Positions 17,357 through 26,135 of a DNA stretch of 32,351 nt are shown here, one piece after another. Below the pieces are notes generated by a model. That model was not told the DNA's origin. It saw only the letters and a list, made by a program, of their open reading frames with translations, and did not search any database. The position numbers and the translations under genes were made by a program. Source of the DNA: an uncultured Pelagibacteraceae bacterium. Lineage in GTDB: Bacteria; Pseudomonadota; Alphaproteobacteria; Pelagibacterales; Pelagibacteraceae. The stretch is from NCBI GenBank assembly GCA_902604785.1, contig CACLAC010000010.1, positions 1 through 32,351 on the forward strand, written 5' to 3'. Each line of letters opens with the position of its first letter. Within the stretch, counting starts at the first letter, position 1.

Positions 17357-17728
17357 ATGGAAGAAAATTTTAACAAACATCTAGGTAATAAACTAAAACT
17401 TAGAAGATTAGCACTTGGTTTAACTCAAACTAAAGTTGCAAAAGCAATTAACGTTACATTTCAACAAATACAAAAATACGAAAAAGGTACTAATGGAGTT
17501 AGCTCGATAAGATTACTTCAATTATCAAACTATTTAAAAGTACCTATTAATTATTTTTTTGAAGATTATTCGGAATATTTGATAAATGTTGAAAAATCTA
17601 AAGAGGGTCATATGAATGTTAACTATAATTTTTTAGTTAAGGTTTATTCTGAATTGACTCAGGATCAAAAAATCAAATTTAGTAAAAATATTCAAATATT
17701 AGGAAATAATATTTCTAAAGTAGGATAA
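17357..17728 (+). CDS. XRE-family helix-turn-helix transcriptional regulator
   Basis: This 123-residue protein has an N-terminal Cro/C1-type helix-turn-helix at about residues 10-66. RLALGLTQTKVAKAINVTFQ is followed by IQKYEKGTNGVSSIRLLQLS, a pattern shared with the small PraR-like XRE regulators of alphaproteobacteria. A 55-residue tail carries no recognised domain. It has a strong ribosome binding site (AGAGGGG about 8 bases upstream). It follows aapP by 144 bases of AT-rich DNA, in which a consensus TTGACA occurs at 17243-17248 but no matching -10 is clear. The target is unknown; control of aap genes or autoregulation are guesses. Confidence 0.85.
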   Translation: MEENFNKHLGNKLKLRRLALGLTQTKVAKAINVTFQQIQKYEKGTNGVSSIRLLQLSNYLKVPINYFFEDYSEYLINVEKSKEGHMNVNYNFLVKVYSELTQDQKIKFSKNIQILGNNISKVG

Positions 17729-17743
17729 TTTAATTAAATTTTT

Positions 17744-17819
17744 TGGCTCCTCGGGCAGGACTCGAACCTGCGACCAATTGATTAACAGTCAACTGCTCTA
17801 CCAACTGAGCTACCGAGGA
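17744..17819 (-). tRNA. tRNA-Asn (anticodon GTT)
   Basis: On the minus strand the acceptor TCCTCGG pairs with CCGAGGA, followed by discriminator G and encoded CCA. The anticodon stem TTGA(C) encloses loop CTGTTAA with anticodon GTT. The D arm AGCTCAGTTGGTAGAGC and T arm CAGGTTCGAGTCCTG are standard. It ends 15 bases from the convergent XRE regulator gene. Confidence 0.97.
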
Positions 17820-17869
17820 ATGTAAACTTGCAACTTACTTTTTTTTTACTTTAACTCAAGAATTTTTTT

Positions 17870-17943
17870 TGGAGGCAACGCCCGGAATCGAACCGGGATA
17901 CAAGGATTTGCAATCCTCTGCGTAACCATTCCGCCACGTTGCC
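17870..17943 (-). tRNA. tRNA-Cys (anticodon GCA)
   Basis: On the minus strand the acceptor GGCAACG pairs with CGTTGCC, with discriminator T and encoded CCA. The anticodon stem AGGAT/ATCCT has loop TGCAA (anticodon GCA). The T arm is CCCGGTTCGATTCCGGG. It lies 50 bases upstream of tRNA-Asn on the same strand, so the two are probably one transcript, starting in the 121-base gap before valS. Confidence 0.97.
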
Positions 17944-18025
17944 AAAATACGCTTATTATTCGATTGTTGTTTCTATATAGTTGATTTTTTCAAATAGTCT
18001 ATCAATTTCAATCTTAATTTCATTA

Positions 18026-18053
18026 TTGTTTATTCAAATGATTAATTTATAAA
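18026..18053 (+). promoter_or_regulatory. possible promoter of the valS-ilvD-manC run
   Basis: TTGTTT at 18026-18031 and TATAAA at 18048-18053 are separated by 16 bases, just upstream of the valS ATG at 18065. No Shine-Dalgarno sequence precedes that ATG, so the mRNA could be nearly leaderless. In DNA this AT-rich such matches arise by chance, so confidence is low. Confidence 0.3.
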
Positions 18054-18064
18054 ATAATTAATCG

Positions 18065-20692
18065 ATGAGTTCAGATAAATATATCCATTCAGAAGTTGAA
18101 AATAAGATTTATTCTTATTGGGAAAAAAATAATTTATTTAAACCTAAAAAAAACAAAAAATCATTTTCAATAGTTATCCCACCCCCAAATGTAACAGGGA
18201 GTCTTCATATGGGTCATGCTCTAAATAATTCTATTCAAGATTTATTAACTAGATTTCACAGAATGAATAATTATGAAACTTTATGGCAACCTGGAACTGA
18301 TCATGCTGGAATTGCCACTCAGGCATTAGTTGAAAAAAAACTATCAAATGATGGATTAAAAAAAAATGATTTAGGAAGAGAGAAATTTATAGAAAAAGTC
18401 TGGGAATGGAAAAATCAGTATGGCGATATAATTATTAATCAATTAAAAAAATTAGGTTGTTCATGTGATTGGTCAAGAAATGCTTTTACGATGGATGACA
18501 ATTTGTCAAAATCAGTAATAAAAGTCTTTGTTGATCTCTACAAAAAAGACTTAATTTATAAATCAAAAAAATTAGTAAATTGGGATGTCGTTCTTAAAAC
18601 TGCCATTTCTGATTTAGAAGTAGATCAAAGAGAAGTTAATTCAAAATTATATCATATAAAATATCCAATAGAAAATTCAGATGAATTTATAACTATAGCA
18701 ACAACTAGACCCGAAACTATGCTGGGTGATACGGCTATAGCCGTAAACCCTAAAGATGATAGATATAAATCACTAGTAAATAAATTTGTTATTATCCCAT
18801 TAGTAGAAAGAAAAATAAAAATAATTGAAGATGATTATGCCGATCCTGAGCAAGGCACAGGTGCTGTTAAAATTACACCAGCTCATGACTTTAATGACTA
18901 TGAAGTAGGTCAAAGAAATAATTTAGAAATTTTAAATATATTTACCTCTGATGGTAAAATTAATGAAAATGCTCCTAAAGAATTTATTGGATTAGATAGA
19001 TTTGAAGCTAGAAAGAGATTACTAAAAAAACTTAAAGAAGGTGATTTTTTAGTTAAAGAAGAAAATATTAAGAACAAAATTCCTTATGGCGATAGATCAA
19101 ATTCTATCATTGAACCATTTCTAACTGAACAATGGTTTGCTGATGCTAAAAAATTATCTGTTAAAGCTAAAGAAGTTGTAAATAATAAAAAAACAAACTT
19201 CTTTCCTGAAAATTGGTCTAAAACTTATTTTCAATGGATGGATAATATTGAGCCATGGTGTATTTCAAGACAATTATGGTGGGGGCATCAAATTCCTGCT
19301 TGGTATGGACCAGACAAAAAAATTTTTGTAGCAATAAATGAAGATGATGCAAAAGTTGATGCAAAAAAACATTATAATAAAGATGTTGAATTAATTCGAG
19401 ATCCAGATGTGCTTGATACATGGTTTTCTTCGGGTCTATGGCCTTTTGCAACTTTAGGATGGCCTGATGAAAAAGAATTTGTTGAAAAATTTTATCCTAC
19501 TTCAGTTTTAGTTACCGGCTTTGATATCATATTTTTTTGGGTTGCAAGAATGATTATGTTTGGAACAGAATTTTTACATAAAGAACCATTTAAAGATATC
19601 TATGTTCATGCATTAGTTAGAGATGAAAAAGGACAAAAAATGTCTAAATCAAAAGGAAACGTAATTGATCCTTTAGATTTAATAGAAAAATATAGTGCTG
19701 ATGCTTTAAGATTTACTTTACTTTCAATGGCATCACCAGGTCGTGATGTAAAGTTGTCTGAAGATAGAGTTAAGGGATATAGGAATTTTTTAAATAAAAT
19801 ATGGAATGCAAACAATTTTTTAATTCAAAATGAATGCAGTTTTAATAATGTAGAAAAACCCAATGATTTAAAAGTTAATATTAATAAATGGATTTATTCA
19901 GAATTTTTAACCAAAAAGGATGAAATACAAAAAAATATCAAAGGTTATCGTTTTGATGAAGCCGCAAAAAATGCATATCAATTTGTATGGCATTCATTTT
20001 GTGATTGGTATTTAGAACTTTCAAAGACAATACTATTTTCAGATAATCAGGAAGCTATTAAGGAAGTAAGAAATGTTTCTAGTTTTATATTTAGAGAAAT
20101 ACTAATAATCCTTCATCCCTTTATACCTTTTATAACGGAAGAAATTTGGCTTAAAAATAAATTAGACAAAAATAGTGATGATTTCTTGATGTTTGCTAAT
20201 TGGTCAAATGAAAATTCAACTAAAGATAGAGAAATTGAGGATGTATATAAAATCATAGAGATAATAACCTCAATTAGATCGTTTAAAAATGAACTAGGCG
20301 TAAGTCCAGGATCATTAATTGATATATCTTTAAAAAACACATCTAAAGAGACAATTGATTTTTTTAATAACAATCAAATTGTCGTTAAAAAACTTGGAAG
20401 AATAAATAATATTTTAGACAAAGATCTTGATAAGGGATCGGCTACTTTAGTTATTAATGGAGAATTATTTAAACTTTATTTTGAACAAGATGTTGATTTA
20501 GAAATAATTAAAAACAACCTCTCAAAAAAACATTCTAAAATTAAAGAAGAAATGAACAAAATCAATACAAGACTAAGTAATAAAAGTTTTACAGACAAAG
20601 CCCCTAAGGATATTGTAGAACAGGAAAAAACAAACTTTGATAACTTAGAAAAAGATGCTAAAAAAATAGAGTTAACTCTAGAAAGTTTATAA
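18065..20692 (+). CDS. valS: valyl-tRNA synthetase
   Basis: ValRS charges tRNA-Val. This class I synthetase of 875 residues has the HIGH-type motif HMGH at 48-51 (in [14 protein letters not shown]), [10 protein letters not shown], the CP1 editing domain with [12 protein letters not shown], the [11 protein letters not shown] and [11 protein letters not shown] stretches, and KMSKS at 525-529. An anticodon-binding domain follows. The last 70 or so residues form the charged C-terminal coiled coil ([17 protein letters not shown]) typical of ValRS, which separates it from IleRS and LeuRS. The end overlaps ilvD by 1 base (TAATG), coupling valine charging to branched-chain amino-acid synthesis. Confidence 0.97.
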   Translation: MSSDKYIHSEVENKIYSYWEKNNLFKPKKNKKSFSIVIPPPNVTGSLHMGHALNNSIQDLLTRFHRMNNYETLWQPGTDHAGIATQALVEKKLSNDGLKKNDLGREKFIEKVWEWKNQYGDIIINQLKKLGCSCDWSRNAFTMDDNLSKSVIKVFVDLYKKDLIYKSKKLVNWDVVLKTAISDLEVDQREVNSKLYHIKYPIENSDEFITIATTRPETMLGDTAIAVNPKDDRYKSLVNKFVIIPLVERKIKIIEDDYADPEQGTGAVKITPAHDFNDYEVGQRNNLEILNIFTSDGKINENAPKEFIGLDRFEARKRLLKKLKEGDFLVKEENIKNKIPYGDRSNSIIEPFLTEQWFADAKKLSVKAKEVVNNKKTNFFPENWSKTYFQWMDNIEPWCISRQLWWGHQIPAWYGPDKKIFVAINEDDAKVDAKKHYNKDVELIRDPDVLDTWFSSGLWPFATLGWPDEKEFVEKFYPTSVLVTGFDIIFFWVARMIMFGTEFLHKEPFKDIYVHALVRDEKGQKMSKSKGNVIDPLDLIEKYSADALRFTLLSMASPGRDVKLSEDRVKGYRNFLNKIWNANNFLIQNECSFNNVEKPNDLKVNINKWIYSEFLTKKDEIQKNIKGYRFDEAAKNAYQFVWHSFCDWYLELSKTILFSDNQEAIKEVRNVSSFIFREILIILHPFIPFITEEIWLKNKLDKNSDDFLMFANWSNENSTKDREIEDVYKIIEIITSIRSFKNELGVSPGSLIDISLKNTSKETIDFFNNNQIVVKKLGRINNILDKDLDKGSATLVINGELFKLYFEQDVDLEIIKNNLSKKHSKIKEEMNKINTRLSNKSFTDKAPKDIVEQEKTNFDNLEKDAKKIELTLESL

Positions 20693-22410
20693 TGCGGAAA
20701 TTTAATAAAAAAAAATTACCTAGTAGACATACTTCATTAGGTCCAGATAAAGCGCCACAAAGATCTTTTTATTATGCAATGGATTTAACAGAAAAAGATG
20801 TGGCAAAACCATTTGTTGGTGTTGTTTCAACCTGGAATGAGGCTGCACCTTGTAATATTAATTTAATGAAACAAGCTCAATCTGTTAAAAAAGGTGTTCA
20901 TGCAGCAGGCGGAACACCAAGGGAATTTTGTACAATTACTGTAACAGATGGAATTGCAATGGGGCACGAAGGAATGAAGTCTTCGTTAATTTCAAGGGAT
21001 GTAATTGCAGATTCAACCGAACTTACAGTTAGAGGTCATTGTTATGATGCCTTAGTTGGTTTAGCTGGTTGTGATAAATCATTACCAGGCCTTATGATGT
21101 CTATGGTTCGATTAAATGTCCCAAGTGTGTTTATTTATGGTGGATCAATATTACCAGGAAGATTTAATGGCAAGGATGTAACTGTAGTAGATGTTTTTGA
21201 AGGCGTTGGAAAATATACATCAAAAAAAATGACTGCTCATGCTTTAAGAAAACTTGAATTAAAAGCATGTCCTAGTGCAGGTGCTTGTGGTGGACAGTTT
21301 ACTGCAAACACAATGGCCTGTGTTTCAGAAGCAATTGGATTAGCATTACCTTATTCTGCTGGAACACCAGCTCCATATACTGAAAGAAATAAATATGCGC
21401 TAGCAAGTGGTAAAGCTGTAATGAATTTATTAGCAAAAAATATTAGACCAAGAGATATAGTTACTAGAAAGTCATTAGAAAATGCTGCAACAATTGTTGC
21501 TGCTACAGGTGGATCTACAAATGCTGGTTTACATTTACCTGCTATTGCAAATGAAATTGGAATTAAATTTGATTTAATGGATGTGGCTAAAATTTTTAAA
21601 AGAACTCCTTACTTAGCTGATTTAAAACCAGGAGGAAAATATGTTGCTAAAGATATGTGGCTTGCTGGTGGTGTTCCAATGTTATTAAAAACTTTAATGG
21701 ATGGTGGTTTTATTCATGGTGATTGCATGACAGTTACTGGAAAAACTATGAAGGAAAATTTGAAAAATGTTAAGTTTAAAACAAACCAAAAAGTAATGAG
21801 AAAATATAATAACCCATTATCTAAAACTGGAGGTGTTGTTGGATTAAAAGGAAACTTAGCACCTGAAGGTGGAATAGTAAAAATTGCAGGATTAAAGAAA
21901 TTACAATTCACTGGAAAAGCAAGATGTTTTAATACAGAAGAAGATGCGTACAAAGCTGTTAAAAACAGAAAGTATAAAGATGGTGACATTATTATAATTA
22001 GATACGAAGGACCTAAAGGTGGTCCTGGTATGAGAGAAATGCTTCAAACAACAGCTGCAATATATGGACAAGGAAAAGGGGAGAAAGTAGCTCTTATAAC
22101 GGATGGAAGGTTCTCTGGGGCTACCAGAGGCTTCTGTATAGGTCATGTGGGTCCTGAGGCCTCTGTAGGCGGTCCTATAGCCCTTTTAAGGAACGGAGAT
22201 GTTATTGATATTGATGCTAAAAAAGGAACTATCAATGTCAGACTTTCTAAAAAAGAATTAAGTGCAAGAAGAAAAAAATGGAAACCAAAGAAAATGAACT
22301 TTGGTAACGGTACATTGTGGAAATATGCACAAACTGTTGGTCCTGCTTATAAAGGAGCCCCAACACATCCTGGTGGAAAAAACGAGGTTAGAACTTACGC
22401 TGATATTTAA
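20692..22410 (+). CDS. ilvD: dihydroxy-acid dehydratase
   Basis: IlvD dehydrates 2,3-dihydroxy-isovalerate and 2,3-dihydroxy-3-methylvalerate to the 2-oxoacids that give valine and isoleucine. The 572 residues include the three conserved iron-sulfur Cys: C54 (AAPCNIN), C127 (AGCDKSLPG) and C199 ([11 protein letters not shown]). The C-terminal [20 protein letters not shown] core is also present. It is joined to valS and manC by TAATG junctions. About 120 bases at 22081-22200 (residues 464-503) are far richer in G+C, with codons such as AGG, GGG and GCC that are rare around them; see findings. Confidence 0.96.
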   Translation: MRKFNKKKLPSRHTSLGPDKAPQRSFYYAMDLTEKDVAKPFVGVVSTWNEAAPCNINLMKQAQSVKKGVHAAGGTPREFCTITVTDGIAMGHEGMKSSLISRDVIADSTELTVRGHCYDALVGLAGCDKSLPGLMMSMVRLNVPSVFIYGGSILPGRFNGKDVTVVDVFEGVGKYTSKKMTAHALRKLELKACPSAGACGGQFTANTMACVSEAIGLALPYSAGTPAPYTERNKYALASGKAVMNLLAKNIRPRDIVTRKSLENAATIVAATGGSTNAGLHLPAIANEIGIKFDLMDVAKIFKRTPYLADLKPGGKYVAKDMWLAGGVPMLLKTLMDGGFIHGDCMTVTGKTMKENLKNVKFKTNQKVMRKYNNPLSKTGGVVGLKGNLAPEGGIVKIAGLKKLQFTGKARCFNTEEDAYKAVKNRKYKDGDIIIIRYEGPKGGPGMREMLQTTAAIYGQGKGEKVALITDGRFSGATRGFCIGHVGPEASVGGPIALLRNGDVIDIDAKKGTINVRLSKKELSARRKKWKPKKMNFGNGTLWKYAQTVGPAYKGAPTHPGGKNEVRTYADI

Positions 22411-23612
22411 TGAAAATTAGACCTGTAATACTCTGTGGTGGTGCAGGAACACGTCTCTGGCCAAATCAAAAAAATTATCAAGCAAAACAATTTATTGATT
22501 TTGGTGGATGGACACTAATGCAAAAAACATTAGAAAGAGTTAAAAACTCTACATTTGATTATCCTATTATAAGCACCAATTCTAAGTACTTAAAACAAGT
22601 AAGATTAGCTTTAAAAAAAAACAAAGTTAAAAAATATAAAATTGTTTTAGAACCAGCTAAAAAAAATACAGCACCAGCAATCCTAGCTTCTGCTTTAATT
22701 AATGATATTCCATTAAAACAACCATTAATGTTTTTTGCAGCAGATCATTTGATAGAAAAATCAAGTATTTTAAACAAATCAATTAATAAAAATAAGCATA
22801 ACTTAAATGATAAGAACTTATTTATATTTGGTATAAAACCAACAAATCCTTCTAGCGAATATGGATACTTTTTAACTAAAAAAGTTAAAAGTATTAACAA
22901 AGTCACAAGATTTATTGAAAAACCAAAACCTGCAAAAGCAAAACAAGTTATTAAAAAGAAAGGTTATTGGAATTCTGGAATGTTTTTCTTAAGAAAAGAT
23001 TCAATTATTAATAACTTTAAGAAATATCAACCAAAAACATATAAAAGCTGTTTAGTTTCAGTAAACAAGGCTAAATATAAAAATAATACTTATTATTTAA
23101 ATAAAAGTTCATTTGTTAAATCAGTAGAAAAATCTTTTGATTATGCAATTCTTGAAAAAACCAAACAAATCAATGCCATTAAACTAGATATTCCTTGGTC
23201 TGATCTTGGCAGCTGGAAAGAGATTTTAAAAGTATATGATAAAAACAAGAACAAATATGTTAAGAAAAAGAACGTTTATTATAGACCGTGGGGTAGATAT
23301 ACAAATTTATTTAATGGTAGGGAATTTCTCATTAAAGAATTATTTGTTAAATCTAAGGGTATTTTAAGCCTACAAAAGCATCACCACAGAGCTGAACATT
23401 GGTTAATTACACAAGGAAACCCAAAAATAACATTAAACAAAAATATTTTTAACAAAAAACCAAATGAACATATATTTATTCCGTTAGAAGCAATTCATAG
23501 AATTCAAAACCCTGGAAAAAAACCAGTTAAAATCATGGAAGCTCAAGTAGGATCTATACTTAAAGAAACAGATATTGTTAGATATCAAGATATTTATGGC
23601 CGTGTTAAATAG
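22410..23612 (+). CDS. manC: mannose-1-phosphate guanylyltransferase (type II ManC/CpsB family)
   Basis: This 400-residue protein has an N-terminal sugar-nucleotidyltransferase domain: LCGGAGTRLWP near residue 8, FAADHLI, EYGYF, FIEKPKP, YWNSGMFF and the PWSDLGSW segment. A C-terminal cupin domain follows from about residue 292: PWGRYTNL, LQKHHHRAEHWLITQG and IPLEAIHRIQNPG. That layout is the ManC/CpsB/XanB type, which makes GDP-mannose from mannose 1-phosphate and GTP and often also isomerises mannose 6-phosphate. It is shorter than the common 460-480 residues, so whether both activities remain is open. It is fused to ilvD by TAATG. No other surface-polysaccharide gene is in the window. Confidence 0.88.
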   Translation: MKIRPVILCGGAGTRLWPNQKNYQAKQFIDFGGWTLMQKTLERVKNSTFDYPIISTNSKYLKQVRLALKKNKVKKYKIVLEPAKKNTAPAILASALINDIPLKQPLMFFAADHLIEKSSILNKSINKNKHNLNDKNLFIFGIKPTNPSSEYGYFLTKKVKSINKVTRFIEKPKPAKAKQVIKKKGYWNSGMFFLRKDSIINNFKKYQPKTYKSCLVSVNKAKYKNNTYYLNKSSFVKSVEKSFDYAILEKTKQINAIKLDIPWSDLGSWKEILKVYDKNKNKYVKKKNVYYRPWGRYTNLFNGREFLIKELFVKSKGILSLQKHHHRAEHWLITQGNPKITLNKNIFNKKPNEHIFIPLEAIHRIQNPGKKPVKIMEAQVGSILKETDIVRYQDIYGRVK

Positions 23613-23627
23613 ATTAACACGACCATA
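23595..23627. terminator. hairpin between convergent manC and PiT-like gene
   Basis: Bases 23595-23608 pair with 23614-23627 through 14 positions with one C-A mismatch, around a 5-base loop. The hairpin overlaps the manC stop and lies 9 bases from the end of the opposite gene. There is no perfect T-run on either side, but the DNA after it on the plus strand is T-rich. It is best read as a shared terminator for the converging genes. Confidence 0.6.
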
Positions 23628-23636
23628 TAGATTTAT

Positions 23637-24602
23637 TTAAAACCAATTATTTGGAATAATTATGTAGTGAATTGCAAGTACAATTCCAACAGATACACTT
23701 AATCCAAAGATCATTTTAAGGAAGTCTTTTCCAATTAATGGGAAAACATACTTAAATTTATAATCTTTATTCATTGTTGAAATTGCAAGTTCTCTACCAC
23801 ACAATAAACCAACAAATACCCATGTTGTTGACATTGGTAAATCGTTTAGTTCTTTAAAGTAGAATAAAACACCAGCATAAATTACATTAATAATTGTAGC
23901 TGATCTTGCATATCTTGTTCCTGTTTTTTCAAGAACAACTTTTTGAATTGGTCCTCCTTGAATATAAAAAATGTAAAATAACAATGAAGTAAAATAAGCC
24001 ATTACAATTAAAAGCAATGTTAAATCTAACTGTCTAGGTAGATATACTGCAATGTTAGCAACATCGTGAGATAACCAAACCCACCATAACCAACCTGACG
24101 AAACCCAAACAGCATTTCTCCAAAATCCTATCCATTTTTCATCTACTTCGTCAAATTTTTCATTAATGAGTTTAGATACAGCTATCCAGGCTATGTAAGC
24201 AACCATTGCTGCTAAACCATAACCAACTACACTTTTTAACAACATTTTTTCAAGCACAACTGTTGAAGCAAATGCTGAAAGAACTAAGAAAGTAGTAGAT
24301 ACTGGTATTCCAATTCTTGTTAATAATAATAGTATTGCAGGTGCTACTGCATGATACCATTGAATTTCTTGATAAGGTATTCTAGTTAATCTTCCATAAG
24401 AAATATCACCATCATACGCATACCATCCCCATGCTAACGCAAAAATCATTACAGCTGATGCAGATCCTGCAAGTGTATACCATTTAAACCACTTCTTTTT
24501 TGAAGCTATAAATGTACCTAGTGTTTGTATTGAGTCGTTAGCGATTACGCTATAACCAGCAAGGGCAAAGCCTATGATGGTATAGATTAAAGTCATTTCC
24601 AT
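23637..24602 (-). CDS. PiT-family-like inorganic ion (phosphate?) permease
   Basis: This 321-residue protein has about eight to nine hydrophobic segments. It carries two spaced copies of degenerate PiT signatures: ANDSIQTLGTFIAS near residue 22 and SHDVANIAVYLPR near 184. Each is followed by a P-x-S-T-T motif (PVSTTFLV near 101, PMSTTWVF near 255). Inverted pairs of GANDxxNxxG-like motifs are the hallmark of the PiT phosphate transporters (SLC20/Pfam PHO4). The divergent second motif, HDVANI, makes the substrate uncertain: phosphate, sulfate or another anion. It has a strong ribosome binding site (AAAGGAGAC) and a 192-base upstream gap. Confidence 0.72.
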   Translation of the reverse strand: MEMTLIYTIIGFALAGYSVIANDSIQTLGTFIASKKKWFKWYTLAGSASAVMIFALAWGWYAYDGDISYGRLTRIPYQEIQWYHAVAPAILLLLTRIGIPVSTTFLVLSAFASTVVLEKMLLKSVVGYGLAAMVAYIAWIAVSKLINEKFDEVDEKWIGFWRNAVWVSSGWLWWVWLSHDVANIAVYLPRQLDLTLLLIVMAYFTSLLFYIFYIQGGPIQKVVLEKTGTRYARSATIINVIYAGVLFYFKELNDLPMSTTWVFVGLLCGRELAISTMNKDYKFKYVFPLIGKDFLKMIFGLSVSVGIVLAIHYIIIPNNWF

Positions 24603-24794
24603 ATTTTGTCTCCTTTATATTATTGTTTTCGGTTCCATCGATTCATGACTTGAGATCTATGTAATCTGTGTAGAAAAAATTTACTATTGCTAAATTTATT
24701 TATTTGAGAATCTTTATGATGATTCATCGATAGGTAAACTAATTAAGATTAATGTCTACTTTAATTTTTTTTTAAATTCTTAGCAGAGTTGTAT
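24603..24794 (-). promoter_or_regulatory. intergenic region upstream of the PiT-like permease
   Basis: This is the longest gene-free stretch in the window. On the minus strand it contains the element ATGAATC twice, each next to an ATCGAT (within 24636-24647 and 24721-24733), then the AAAGGAGAC ribosome binding site 7-16 bases before the start. No clear terminator for the upstream aquaporin gene is seen. It probably holds a separate promoter, but I find no Pho box, Zur box or convincing -35/-10 pair. Confidence 0.35.
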
Positions 24795-25445
24795 TTACTT
24801 GATTAATCGCTTGATAATATAAACAGAGACAATAGTTCCTAGTAGTTCAGCAAATATATAAGTTGGTGTATTTAAGTAATTAATGCCAGTAAATGAATCT
24901 GTAAAAGTTCTAGCAATTGCAACAGCTGGATTCGCAAATGATGTGGATGAAGTAAACCAATAACCAGCGGATATATAGGTAGCAACACATGCAGCTATTG
25001 TAGTTTTACCATCTTTTAATGTAGCAAAAATAATAAAAATAAGACCAAATGTTGCTACTATTTCTGATAAAAATATATGAAAACCATCTCTATTTTTTGT
25101 AGATAATTCAATAATATTGTGTTCAAAAAAAACGTTAGCTAACATAACTCCTAGAAGGCAGCCAAGTATTTGTGCAGGAATATAAGTTAATAATTCTTTT
25201 CCTTTAATTTTTTTAGTTAAATACATTGATAAACTGACAAAAGGGTTGAGGTGAGCACCAGAAATATTACCAAAAGATGTTATTAAAACAAATAAACCTG
25301 CTCCAGTAGCAATTGTATTTGCTAATAATCTAACAGCATTATCATTAGTTAGATTTTCAGCCATTATTCCAGAACCAACAATAACCATTACTAAGAAGCA
25401 GCTAGCTATAAACTCACCTAAGAAAACTTTATTATTATTCTTCAT
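24795..25445 (-). CDS. aqpS: MIP-family aquaporin, arsenic-operon (AqpS) type
   Basis: This 216-residue channel has six predicted membrane segments and the two half-helix loops of the aquaporin fold. The first reads SGAHLNPFVSLS (NPF in place of NPA) and the second FANPAVAIARTFTDSFTG (NPA). Right after the second NPA, where most aquaporins and GlpF have the selectivity-filter Arg (NPAR), there is Val. This NPAV form is what is seen in aquaporins encoded beside arsC, such as AqpS of Sinorhizobium, which lets arsenite leave the cell. Its start overlaps the arsC end by 11 bases, supporting a joint role. Transport of other small neutral solutes is possible. Confidence 0.87.
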   Translation of the reverse strand: MKNNNKVFLGEFIASCFLVMVIVGSGIMAENLTNDNAVRLLANTIATGAGLFVLITSFGNISGAHLNPFVSLSMYLTKKIKGKELLTYIPAQILGCLLGVMLANVFFEHNIIELSTKNRDGFHIFLSEIVATFGLIFIIFATLKDGKTTIAACVATYISAGYWFTSSTSFANPAVAIARTFTDSFTGINYLNTPTYIFAELLGTIVSVYIIKRLIK

Positions 25446-25866
25446 TTTTTATCCAATTTTTAATTTTTTCGTTAATAACATTAAACGTGTTTAAGATAAT
25501 GTTATTTTTTTCGTTTTCATTAGAATTTATTAATTTAGATACAGGATCTTCAATATCCCAGTGAATAATTTGATCTTTTTTAGGCCAAATAGGGCATACC
25601 TCGTTATTTGCATTATTACAAACGGTAATCACATGATCCATTTTAATTTCACTATTAATAAAAATATCAAAGTTTTTTGATAATACATTGTTTAAATCGT
25701 AATTTTTTGTTTCTAAAAATTTTTTAATATCATTATTTATTATACCTGTTGGATTACTACCTGCGCTATATGCTTTGAATTTATCATTATGTTCATTGTT
25801 AATAATACATTCAGCTATAATGCTTCTCGCAGAGTTTCCTGTACAAACAAATAAGATATTTTTCAC
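25435..25866 (-). CDS. arsC: arsenate reductase, thioredoxin-coupled low-molecular-weight phosphatase type
   Basis: This 143-residue cytoplasmic enzyme reduces arsenate to arsenite. The N-terminal P-loop FVCTGNSARS holds nucleophile Cys8. The second and third redox cysteines are Cys83 and Cys91 (TVCNNANNEVCPIWP), the arrangement of thioredoxin-coupled ArsC rather than of plain tyrosine phosphatases. The catalytic acid is in HWDIEDP. The start is a GTG that shares one base with the upstream stop (TAGTG). It is followed, overlapping by 11 bases, by the aquaporin gene, so arsenite made here probably leaves through that channel. No ArsR repressor gene is in the window. Confidence 0.93.
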   Translation of the reverse strand: MKNILFVCTGNSARSIIAECIINNEHNDKFKAYSAGSNPTGIINNDIKKFLETKNYDLNNVLSKNFDIFINSEIKMDHVITVCNNANNEVCPIWPKKDQIIHWDIEDPVSKLINSNENEKNNIILNTFNVINEKIKNWIKNEE

Positions 25867-26087
25867 TATATAATAATTTTATAAATACCTATTAGAAACA
25901 ACGGTATTTGTAATCCAAAATTAGTTAATATCGCTTTATCTTTTGAAACAAAACCAGCAATAGTCCAACCTATAACCCCAAGTCCATGAAAATAAATGTT
26001 AACAGGGTAAATGTTTAGATTTGTAAGTAAAATTCCAGTTAATATCAAAAATGTACTAATCCATTTTAAATATTTTTTAATAAACAT
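25866..26087 (-). CDS. small two- to three-span membrane protein of unknown function
   Basis: This 73-residue protein has hydrophobic stretches at about 8-25, 30-47 and 55-72, with a short charged hinge (VSKDKA) between the last two. The pattern NIYPVNIYFHGLGVIGW resembles small uncharacterised membrane proteins of proteobacteria, but I cannot name a function. A good ribosome binding site (AGAAAGGA) lies upstream. It ends in TAGTG with arsC, so it is translated with arsC and the aquaporin. A role in the arsenic pathway, for instance as a membrane partner, is only a guess from this coupling. Confidence 0.72.
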   Translation of the reverse strand: MFIKKYLKWISTFLILTGILLTNLNIYPVNIYFHGLGVIGWTIAGFVSKDKAILTNFGLQIPLFLIGIYKIII

Positions 26088-26135
26088 AATATCCTTTCTA
26101 TAAGTATGATTTTTAAAATTTTATTGAAAAATAAA

